Assembly: GCF_027942865.1 (NCBI RefSeq)
Contig: NC_134516.1
Coordinates: forward strand, 17,907,822 to 17,971,821
Source: Odontesthes bonariensis
Lineage: Eukaryota; Chordata; Actinopteri; Atheriniformes; Atherinopsidae
Direction: 5' to 3'
DNA: 64,000 nucleotides
The notes under the pieces were generated by a model, which saw only the letters and a program-made list of their open reading frames with translations, was not told the origin of the DNA and did no database searches. Positions 22,801-32,774 of the stretch are shown here, one piece after another. The stretch's first letter is position 1; each line of letters begins with the position of its first letter. The position numbers and the translations under genes are program-made.

Positions 22801-25800
22801 CCCGTTTCATCCTAAGTTCAGTGTGATCTGAAACCCGTTTCATCCTAAGTTCAGTGTGATCTGAAACCAGTTTCATCCTAAATTCAGAGCAAAAGCCATG
22901 AAAGCGGCTTTTCTTTTACCCCCGAGCAGACTGGAAGGGCTGGGCCGTCATCACCAGAGCGCTCTGACCAGAGCCAGGGATGGGGGGGGTGGCCGGAGCG
23001 GAGCGGGGTGCCGAGGCGTTGATGGAGCGAACCGTCTGGAAGACCCGCTTCTGGGAAACTCTGCAGGAAGACGAGGTCGGATGTCAGAGAGCAGAACCGA
23101 CAGGCTGAACTAAAGGCTGCATGTGGGTTTCTGACCTTTGGTCCTCAAAGGCAGTCTCCTCGTCTACACTCAGCTCCCTCCTCATGGTGCCCTCGATCTC
23201 TGCAGCCAAGGAATCCTGCACACACACACATCCTTGTTAACCTCCCACTGCAGGACCGAAATGAGTTTAGTGAGTTGTGGGGTCCACCCTTTCTAGTGAT
23301 CCTAGAACTATGAAAAAAAAATAAAATCAGGCAAGTTCCAAAAAAAATCTTGACATTAAAAATCACTTTCAATAAACACAATTTGAAACTTTATTTTACG
23401 TGTTAGTTTTTCGCTACCAAATGGGCCAAGTTAAAAAAAATGCATGAGGCAAGTTGGGAGAGCATCCCAAGCTGCTTTAAAGTGGTTTCCAATGTGGGGT
23501 CCAGGATTTTGGGCCCCACGAAGACACAGGGCCCCACTTTGTTGGTGGGCTTCCTGTCCCAGGACCCTCCAAGGTAACAAAAACAAGTACACACACACAA
23601 GAACAACTTCAACACGTCATCATCTCTCCTATCTGAATCTTTGTTTCACGTGGGGGGGGATTTCTCACCATGGGGCAGAGGCTGTAAGAGAGGTGCCGTC
23701 GCATCCCGGCAGACGGACTGTTTTTACTGCGGAGCTCTTTGATCTCTTCCTGTGACTCGTGGAGCATTTCTTCACACTCCATGTTCCTCTCTGCCAGCTC
23801 GTTCAGCTGCAGCAAACACACACACAATCACACACACGTAAACACATAAACACACACACATTAACACAGGTAACCTTCATAGATGGGATACGAGAGCCTC
23901 TGTGAGCACCACAACGCAGAGATGGGGACTCGACTCACTGTGACTTGGACTCAAGTCAAATCGAGTCGCTGTTTTGATGACTTGTGACTTGACTTGACAA
24001 AAAACAAAAGACTTGAGACTCGACTTGGACTTTGAAGTTAAAGACTCGGCACTTGACTTGACTTTAGACACGATGACTTGAATGACTTGAGTGTTATTCA
24101 GTTCATGTTTACAGTTTGAATATAAAATTAATAAATTAATTTAAAAACTAATATCGATTACCCGGTAGGAGCGCAGGCTGAGAATGGCGTCATGATTGGA
24201 TCCCTACCCTGTCAATCAGTCATGCCCTCTCTACATACCTTAAGTGTTTATTGGAGAGACCCGCCCTCTCATATCAGATATGCAGCAACATGTCAGCGGG
24301 AGGGTTTCGTAATTACCATTTTTACGACAAAAGACGAACAGCACAGTGCAAGACACATGTGGCATCAACATCTCGGACAGCCAGACGACAACTTCGAACC
24401 AGTAAGAGCAGTAAGTGCTTGTCAAATTAGCTAATATTATCCTGTTAGCCTAGTCGGTAGTTAGCTAACGTTAGCTTGATATGTTACGGGGTGGACAGGT
24501 TGGACACATTGGCCAATGATGTTTACTGACAGTTACTTATATCTTGTCTTTTCACTTTATTAAAGGTAGGGTAGGAGATCCTGGATTTTGAGTCCAACGA
24601 AGCTGCATTTTGAAAATACACAGGTAAAAAGTCCCAACCCTTTTCTTCACTTTCCCCCCGAAGGCACGCCTCTAGAGTACATGAACGCGCACGAGCACGA
24701 AGGTGCACGAGCGCTGTTCTGACAGCAAGCATCGATCGTTGCCGTATTTAGTGTATGCTAACTATACGTTTAATAATGCTAGGTGCTAGCCAAGCTGGCT
24801 CTAGTTTAGCTTCCTGCCAAGCTTCTGGACGAGTAATTCGTTCACGGAGCAGGGTACGCGCACAGGGGGAGGGAGGAGCAGATTGCAGTTTGATAGACGG
24901 CATCAGAATCCAATCATTGTGAACGGTCCGTTCACAATGATTGGATAGTGTTTTTCCTAGATTGTACGTTCTAGAGGCCACTAAAACTTTTCATATTTGT
25001 GTCAAAACTTTTAATTAATTGGTTGCAATGGGGGTGTGAAGAGTATTTCAAGCAATATGTAAAAAAAATGTTCCAGAAAAAGATCCCCTACCCCACCTAT
25101 AAGATCAGATTCTGCAGGTAAAATTGCAATAATAAGGTGACTTGACTTGCCCAAGAAAAAATTACTTGGGACTTACTTGAGACTTGCACATGTGTGACTT
25201 GGTCCCATCTCTGCCACAATGTAAGAAAAGCAGCGGAATGGTCCTTTTTTAAAAGCTACCCAGTACCTCTGCTGTGAGCTGCCTCTGAGCATCTTTGGAC
25301 GCCTGCAGGTGGATCCTCAGCTCCTCTTTCTCCAGAGCCAGCTGCAGAGAAAGGACCCAGCGGGAGATTTAACACAGCTGGTCACAGCACGTGATCAGTA
25401 ACAGCAGTCCGGTCACCTGACTCACCTCCTTCACTCTGTGCTGCAGCTCCACTATCTGGGAGAGCAGCTGAGCGATTTCCTCCTGGTGCCTGAGCAGCTC
25501 CTCGTTCTTATGAGACAGCTCGTCTGTCAGAGACACCATCTGGCTGTTGGACTCACCTGAAGCAGATTGGGAGGTGAGTTAAAGCTCGATTCCCCAACCT
25601 GTAACTCGTCCTTTTGTGTGTGTGCGTCTGACTCACGGAGCTCCTTGACACAGTCGCTCACAAGCTGCTGCTCCTGCTCCTCGTACGTCATCGTGTCTCT
25701 CTTCAGCTGAGACGCCTGGAGAGCGAAAACACAACAAACGTCTTCACAAACCAGAACTTTCAGCGCTTTAATCTGCCCGAAAGTTTCCAGTTTCACTTCT

Positions 25801-28800
25801 TAAACCCGGCCCGGAGATCGCCGTACCTCAGACCTCAGCGTCAGGTTCTCCTCCTCCAGGTCCTGCAGCTTGTTCTGCAGAGACTCCAGCTGAACCAGTG
25901 CGGCGGCGGCCGAGGTTCCCCCCGGCAGCTGGGGTTGGCGCTGGGGGGTGGACACGCTGGAGTCGGTCTCGCTCTCCTCCGAGGCGCTGGCCACCATACG
26001 CAGCAGCTCGTCCTTCTTACTGAGCTCATGCTGCAGCTGGTGAACCTGCCCCGCGGGGGTCGGGTCGGAAGGAAGAAAGATGTTACCATCTGGCATACTA
26101 GAGTTCAGCCAAACAAACAAAATATTTCACAACTCTTCCAACAGAAAACGCCATCTTTAACGTGTAAAACAGATGAACATATTGTTTATGTACACGGGAA
26201 ACACTGGAAAATATTTCTACTCCTCCACTGCAACCGGTTGAATTTACTGGTGAAGCTTTGACAATAACACTTAAAGCATGAAGTTTTTGTCCAAATTCAA
26301 AAAGGCAAAAAATGTATTTATTGTTATGGTGCATTCCATTTGAACTCAGAAATCTGTATTTCCAAGTTCCCAGTTGTAAAAAGTCAACAAAAGTGCCACT
26401 GAAGTCATATTTCTGACTCAAAAAGTCAGACTAACCTCCCCAGCTCGACCTCAAAATCCAACATGGCCGCTCTGTGCCTAAAGAGGTCTATCACCGCGGT
26501 ACTGAACACTTCTGTAAGATGCGTCTCATGAAATCAGTCACACACAGAACTATTAAACAGTGCCATTCAGTGAAAATGTTACTAAGATGATTGTGTGCAG
26601 CGTAGCATCCAGCTATGAACACGTGATGCTAATAAAAGTTCAACCCGGTCAACTTGTGTGTGATGTCATTCCCACTTTGTACATCAGTAACGTCACTGCT
26701 TCATACTTCATATTAAAATGTTCTTAATAACGTTTTTACACCATCTTACTGTCGATGAGCAGGAAACTTACAGAAGATTTTGTTGTTTGAACTGCTGACT
26801 TGGCAAAAAAAAGAAAAAAAGGCATTAATCTGGATTTTCTTAAACCTTATATTAAGATTAAATATAATTTTCCCAGCAAGTTCATTGTTTTAGCATCATA
26901 CATTCTCATATATCAGAGTGTTTTCACTGTAGTTTAAAAACACTTTTCGTTTCGTGATAGACCTTTCTGAAAAACTCTGTTCTTTGCAACAGATTTACAT
27001 TTCAGATAAAGTTTAGTTTCCATGTAACAACTTTATTCATGCCCTAAAATGCAGAGATGTAACCCTAAATCTCTGCCTCCTTAAAGAAGAATGGATCCAT
27101 GAAATCGCTCAAGATCTTATTGGGAAACAATTAACATGTACAGATGTCAAACAAACCTCGTTTCTTGGCTTTCCGTGTGTTTGAGGATCGGTTATAAAAC
27201 TAAAGTGCCTTTGATTTTCAGCCAAAGCCACATCTTCAGCTCTAGTTTTTAAGGAAAAGTGATACATCTGGAAATGACCTACCTGGTCCACAGCCTGCGC
27301 CAGCTGTTCCTCCAAGGCGTCGTTGCGTTCCTGCAGCAGGTGGTTTCTCTGCAGGAGCGACTGACCGATGCGAGCCGCCAGCTCCAAGTCTCTGTCTCGC
27401 TGTCCAATCAGAGCAGCCAGAGTCAAACAGGCGCCTTCTTCAGGAAGAAAACAAACTCTGCAGCTGAGTGTGCACCTACCTCAGCCAGGAGGTGCGTGAC
27501 CACCTCGATGTCATTGTAGGTCTTGGTCATCTGCTCCACACGATCAGAGCTGAGGACTGAGCAGAGGGAATAATCTCACTTTAAGGCCTGGTGTGTGTTA
27601 TGTATGGCACGTGCATGCAGGATGTGCACCCTAACAACTCCACACAAAGCCCCACCATCACTCCATGCTAATGGACACTTGGCAAAGCATGCTGGGTTTA
27701 CGCACTAGCTGATAAAATGTTGTGACCACAGCCAACATGACCCCCAGGTTGTGGGCCATCCATTAATTGTCCAATTATCTGCAGCCATTTATTGATTTGT
27801 GGGGTTAAATTGTATTTTTGAGGTCCACAACGTGGCAGCGTGGTTGCTAGTGGTCTGAATGAGAGCATTGCTAGCTTTGTATCAACACAATAACCACAAT
27901 AACTAGTGTCCTACAAGCTGTTAAAGTTAAACTATGCACATCTATAAAAAGCAGAGAGGCGCTCCCGGTCTGTGGCAGTTGGGTGCGCACAGAAAACCGA
28001 AGCCCCTCTCCAACACTGCTGCTAAATAAGAGAGTGGCAGAGGAGAGCACGCAGGTAGGGAGAGAAAGATACCTTTGGAGAGGCTCTGAGAGCCAGGGTG
28101 GGAATAAGAGGAGGGCTCCAAAGCAAGATATGCTAGTGAGAGAGAAAGGAGAGAAGAAGGGGAAGTTCAAAAGGTGGAGAAGCAGTGAGATTGTTTTAAA
28201 GACCAACTGGACAGAAAGGAGGAAAAAAAAAGGAAAATGGCAAAGAGTAGAAGCTGAAGCTTCGATAAATCAGCTTCATGTAAAAACATTAGTTTTTTTG
28301 ACACTGAGGATCTACTCATTAGTCTGATTTGAGCACCTGAGCGGGTGGCACCAGCGCCGCACAGCTTCCACTTCCACCTGTTTAAAGAGAAGTGGCAGCT
28401 CCAATCACTGAGAAGCCTTCAAACTCAGCCATACCAGAGGAGTAACACTATTATATAAACATTCACCTGGAACACCTACTCATTTACCTGCAGCTCAGCT
28501 TTCATTAAAGGAAACTGAAACTGTTTTTAGAAGCAGAAAATCAAGGCTGAAACTATTCTTTTCAACAGCCAATCTGCTCAGGACTGTTCTTTAAATCAAT
28601 TTATTATCATTAAAATCATAGAAAATAATGAGAAAAAAAGCCAAATATGCCTAGACTTTTTCAATTTACAGTAATATAGAAAAGGGAACACCAAGTGCAG
28701 TCAGAGTACTGTGGTAAGACAGACCCAGACGGACTGACCCATTTCACCTGCTCACTTTCTCTGTCCCATCCTTTATTCCACCAGAGTGGGGAAATCAAAC

Positions 28801-31800
28801 AATCTACATTTAAACAGGGATTAAAAACAACAAGCCCATGCATCTGCAGCTGAAACAGACGAGAGCGCCGGTCCAGTAATCTGAGGCACACAGTGACCTC
28901 AGTCTCCTCCAGTAAAAATAACCTCGACTATCTCCAGTCTCATGTTCCTGCTCACACACTCACACACAAACAAACACCGAACCTCTCAGGTGGAGCGTGC
29001 CGTCATTGTGCAGCTTTTGTATATCCATCGTCTGGTCTGATCATTTTATTTCATATAAAGTCACACAGTCCACTCACTGAGACATCTGACTGATCTCTGG
29101 CCACAATAAACTGCATAACTGCAAGTCCAGCATGTTATAAAACTAGTCGGTGACTTTTCTACTGATTACTAACTACACACGGTACAACGGTCAATGGGTT
29201 ACTTCTGTAGAATCACCTTTGGCACCATAAACAGCAGGTGCAGCACTGAGCACAGTTACATACACAGCTGAACCGAGCTACGGATAGAGTTCAGTCTGAC
29301 TATATAACTGAACCACTGTCCTTATCCAAGAGGGGAACCGAGTTACTGACGGACGGATCCAAAACCACATTATCTGGGTGTGTTTTCACGCTTTTGGTTA
29401 GACGAGCATGTTTACGTGCATTTTAAAAGTCCAGTTTTGATCAGAACAACATAACGTTTCCTTTTTTTTTTACGTTAACATATTTGATCTACTGTTGCAG
29501 CCAATTAAAAACTGCACTAAAGGAAATATATAGTACAAAGAGTGGCTGAAAAACAAAACTTGAACATCAAATATTAGCTAAAAATGCTAAAAGAGGGCAG
29601 TTTAGGTGGCGGATGGAAGACAAATCGCCATATTTTGCTGGTGCTGCTGGCACGTTCTCTGCGGCTTCTCGTTCGTCCTCCCAGGATGAAAATCTTTTAC
29701 TTTTTGACACACATCTGAGCACACTCCTGGTCTGGTGTTAACAACATTAACAGCAGCTGCTTCTGCTGTGATAACACAAAAATGGGACGTCTGAAACACA
29801 GGAGATGATTCAAATAAAAAAGCGAAGTGTGAAACACAAAGTGTTCTCACACATCTCTCCATGCGCCTGTTTAACGTGCCAGGCGGAGCGCTATTAATAG
29901 GAAGTGTCGTTTTTACAGTGCACACGTAGAGCGAGCAGTGACATGAAGCTGGGACTACATTAAACTGCCTCATTTCTCCCAAAAGCAACACTTCACAGCA
30001 CTTAATCCAGCTCAGATCTGCGTTTTGGTTTCAACTTTTTGTGTGTCTGAGCAGACAGACTGAACACAAAAAAAAAAAAAAGGTCAAATCCACAAACCAA
30101 AGCTGTGCAGCAGCTGTTGCATGTATGTGAGAAACAGGAAGCCGCCTCCCTGGTTAGCATTGTTCCTGCATACCACAACTTGTTTGGATGTAAACAAAAT
30201 GCAAGAAATGCCAGCTTCCACTTCCCTCACGTTCAGTCTGACCTTGCCAACCCGGCTCGAGTTGCTTCTTAGAAACACACCGGCTCCCGTCTCCGTCTCA
30301 CAAACACACTCAGAGCTCCTGTGCTCACCTTCCACAGCACAGTTATCGAACACCTCCTCATCGTGGATGTTTAAAACCGGCATGGTCTGTGTCTTCTCTC
30401 TGCTGTCCTGCCTTCATCCTCAGTCCGTCCACCCTGCACCCTGCACCCCCCCCCCCGTTCACCCTCGTTATCGCCCGTCTCGTGACTCCCGTCCTGGCTC
30501 TGGCTTTGAACTCAGCTGCAGTTAACTCTGGCATGATCACTGGATTCCTTTCTCTATCACACCGAGTCAGAGTTGAGCACAACAAAGATGGACCCTGTGC
30601 TACATAATGTCAACAGTAAACCCCAGTGATTTTAAATAAACAGGACGTTAGCAGTATAAAACGACTATAAAAAGACACCATCTGCTGACTGATGTCAGCA
30701 CAGGCTAATCCAATCAGAAGAAAGCAGGCAGAGAAGTTATTTGGCCGTCTGTATATTTGACGTAGTTTCATATCGAGTGTTCAACTTACTCATGTAGCGC
30801 AGAGTCTCTTCGGCCAGCATGGGGGAGATGGCGTTCTGCTGGCCGGGGCCTTCGTCTGGAGAGCAGCTGGGAGAAACCACCCAGTCCTGGCTGTCTGACA
30901 GGTACATGGAGCCTGAACCGGCCGACCCGGAGCCCAGTGAGCCGGAGCAGTAATGCCTCCCGCTGCTGCCCAGCCCCTCATCTGGAGGTCAGACAGGCAC
31001 ACGTTCAGGGTGTAAGGATTACTCTCAGCTACTGTAAATTATTTCCCTTTTTTTAAAACGAGGTATTCTGCAAGCATGGTGCACACTGCAAGTTACACAA
31101 AAAAAGAAGTCTTTATGCTAAAATAAAGCTAATACTTGGCATAAAGAGTAAAAGCAAGAGAAAACCGCTCATCCGCCAGCCAAGTAATTAACACCTCGAC
31201 TTATCTGCCTGAAAAAGCCTTGAGTTTCTTACACGGCCGTTTATTTCAAGAACAAAAGTGGGAAGCGGCGGGCAGCCCGAGGGCACAATGCAGCAGCGCT
31301 CACTTAAAGCAGCCGTTTAGCTTCCAGCCAGCGACTTTTGTGAATAAAAATAAGAATTATTGTGTTTTCTTTGACTTAAAACAAGCGATTTATGTCCAAA
31401 GAAAGGCAGCGGTCGCCTTCCTCACCGTGCTGCACCACTGTGGGGCAAAAGAAGCCCAGAGCAGATGAAGCAAACACTGAGATATATGTAAATATATCAG
31501 CCCAACTGGAATTGTACAGAATCAATCTGAATATCGGAGTCCAGGAACATACTTTAGCATTTATGTCGGCCAACAGGCTCTGATAACTGTGTTTATGCTC
31601 GCCTGTGCACTATGCTTGTTACCAGGGGATTCCACGAAGGGACACGTCAGACCAGAAAGAGCTGCCAGATTTACAAAATATAAACAATAAAGATGGTCAA
31701 CAATGGAGGAGGTTAGTATTCGGTTTGTCTTAAGAGCAGAAAAACGAAACGTTTGGTCCAATTTGGCCGGTTTTTAACCTGCATATTGCAGCTTACAAAC

Positions 31801-32774
31801 GTGTAACGTTAATTTCTGAGGTCGTGGACAAGCTATGTTCCAAACAAACACAAAACCATCATTATGATGCATAGGCAAGTGTATTCTTGGCCTAACGCAC
31901 CCAGATGATGCTGCTAGGAGCTGCATTAGTCCTGCAGAAGTAACAGAAGAAGCTGGTAACAACAGAGCACCCGCTAAACTGTTTCAGTTCCTTTTGTTTG
32001 TGATGCAACTGGTCACCTGGAAAAAAGACAATAATTACAAGCTAAAAGAGGGCATTTCGCCATCTATTGTAGCAGAGTTGAGAATATTTGGGTCAAAGAA
32101 ATAAATTCCACTCACATGTGTGGATACTGGGACAAAGACAGCGGTCCAATTTAATGTCTGAGTCGACCTATAGCTGCATGTGGCTTTATCTGGAGACAGA
32201 AACGCGCCGCCTGGCCGTCTCAACTATTTTAAAAGCTACCGTAGGGCCGCCTTACATGCTTAGAAAGGGAGGATCATTAGTTGGTTTTAAATCCTACTGA
32301 CTGTGAAGTGGGATCACGGCAGAACTTCATGCCAAAAATCCCCTTTTTCCATACAGCTCACAGGAAGAGGAAGCGAGCTGTAAATACGTAAACATCTTTA
32401 TTTCTACTGTCCATAAATAAGAAATGGGTTTATTTTGGTAAAAGTGTGCAGCTGCAGTGAGAGGCTGAGGAAGCATCTGAATGAGCGTGTTCTCTTCAAG
32501 CAAATGTCCTTCCACTTGAGTAAATATGTGGTTTACTGGGGCAGATGGCGCTAACAATAGCATCAGGCCTGAAGACACGACATACTGTATGTGGGGGAAT
32601 CCTGACGCCGACAGAGAAGCATCTGAAACTGTACACAGAGCCAACAGCTGCCGTACAACAGATATTTATACAGCGTTGTTATTCTGCTCACATAATGGCA
32701 GCATCCTCCAGCACCTCACCTGTCTCTGTGCTGGACTCCTTCTTCTCCACAGGCCGGGGTTTCACTTCAAACAT
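16868..32774 (-). CDS. trak2: TRAK2, trafficking kinesin-binding protein 2 (long form, 980 aa)
   Basis: Exons in transcript order: 32774-32720, 30981-30790, 27556-27480, 27399-27283, 26045-25827, 25715-25637, 25556-25426, 25341-25267, 23806-23669, 23215-23136, 23060-22920, 20425-20127, 18403-17954, 17868-17769, 17657-16868. The sum is 2943 nt; every junction has GT-AG signals and matching phase. TRAK proteins link mitochondria (via Miro) to kinesin-1 and dynein/dynactin. Visible marks: EQMTKTYNDIEVVTHLL, then the CC1-box helix with AARIG (about aa 117-121) in the HAP1 N-terminal coiled coil (about aa 85-360); HESQEEIKELRSKN; the Spindly-like SLAAEIE (about aa 363-369); LPEKLQIVKP; HHWQQLAKPHLATILDP; TCRILHPSDITQVTP; and the C-terminal NFLASRPAELFLQ and LRRNQSLP, which resemble TRAK2 more than TRAK1. 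Human TRAK2 is 914 aa. The stradb neighbour supports the assignment. Introns carry two hAT elements and a 74-unit minisatellite. Confidence 0.93.
18432..20079. mobile_element. Complete non-autonomous hAT element in a trak2 intron
   Basis: The ends are CAGGGCCGTAACCAG and CTGGTTACGGCACTG, imperfect terminal inverted repeats. Flanks are an exact 8-bp duplication, TGTATCAC, at 18424-18431 and 20080-20087, diagnostic of hAT. Both ends also share TACCGAGGTCA. The 1648-bp interior shows no transposase frame. Confidence 0.9.
20446..22887. repeat. 33-bp minisatellite, 74 units, in a trak2 intron
   Basis: The unit is TGTGATCTGAAACCAG + TTTCATCCTAAGTTCAG, 33 bp; the array length 2442 equals 74 x 33 exactly. 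As 33 is a multiple of 3, the minus strand has an open frame through nearly the whole array, repeating KLVSDHTELRM. It lies in the intron between exons 22920-23060 and 20127-20425 of trak2, starting about 20 bp beyond the 20425 exon edge. Variant units are arranged non-randomly (see findings). Confidence 0.97.
23917..25213. mobile_element. hAT element (CAGAGATGGG ends) in a trak2 intron
   Basis: It starts CAGAGATGGGGACTCGACTC and ends TTGGTCCCATCTCTG. Flanks are CCACAACG (23909-23916) and CCACAATG (25214-25221), an 8-bp target duplication with one mismatch. Sub-terminal regions are rich in GACTTG/CAAGTC motifs, typical of this fish hAT family. No transposase frame is left, and a second element is nested inside (24562-25100). 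Confidence 0.88.
24562..25100. mobile_element. Nested DNA transposon with TAAAGGTAGGGTAGG ends
   Basis: The left end TAAAGGTAGGGTAGGAGATC matches the right end GATCCCCTACCCCACCTATA as an imperfect inverted repeat. Flanking TTA/TAA fits a 3-bp (Harbinger-like) duplication. It interrupts the hAT element 23917-25213, so it is younger. It contains the 37-bp palindrome at 24909-24945. No coding capacity. Confidence 0.75.
26046..27282 (-). other. trak2: trak2 intron, nothing recognised
   Basis: Intron between the exons ending at 27283 and starting at 26045. AT-rich, no clear element ends. The stretch near 26320-26460 (GGTGCATTCCATTTGAACTC) looks like a degraded fish repeat, but I cannot bound it. 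Confidence 0.5.
27557..30328 (-). other. trak2: trak2 intron, no other gene seen
   Basis: Intron downstream of the alternative first exon (30329-30383) and of exon 2 (30790-30981). Short open frames only, with no family similarity and no element with clear ends. Confidence 0.5.
30329..30383 (-). CDS. trak2: Alternative first coding exon of trak2 (short N-terminus)
   Basis: The minus strand has an ATG at 30383 followed by 18 codons (acidic: HDEEVFDNCAVE) and a canonical GTGAGC donor (plus 30323-30328). The exon ends in phase 1, exactly the phase needed to join the acceptor at 27556, giving the same V/I-L-S-S-D-R-V-E-Q continuation as the long form. It sits between exons 2 and 3 of the long form, so an internal promoter would yield a protein lacking the first 82 residues. 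From memory, mammalian TRAK1 also has an isoform with a short acidic N-terminus at this junction. Transcription is not proven by sequence alone. Confidence 0.6.
30982..32719 (-). other. trak2: trak2 first coding intron, nothing recognised
   Basis: Between exon 1 (32720-32774) and exon 2 (30790-30981) of the long form. No exon or element identified. Confidence 0.5.

Noticed and set aside
20540..22876. 778-aa repetitive protein gene on the minus strand
   Set aside because: It is the minisatellite read in its own unit-length frame, located between two well-placed trak2 exons.
20446..22887. CRISPR-like regular repeat array
   Set aside because: The 33-bp units are directly adjacent with no unique spacers, in a vertebrate intron; it is a minisatellite.
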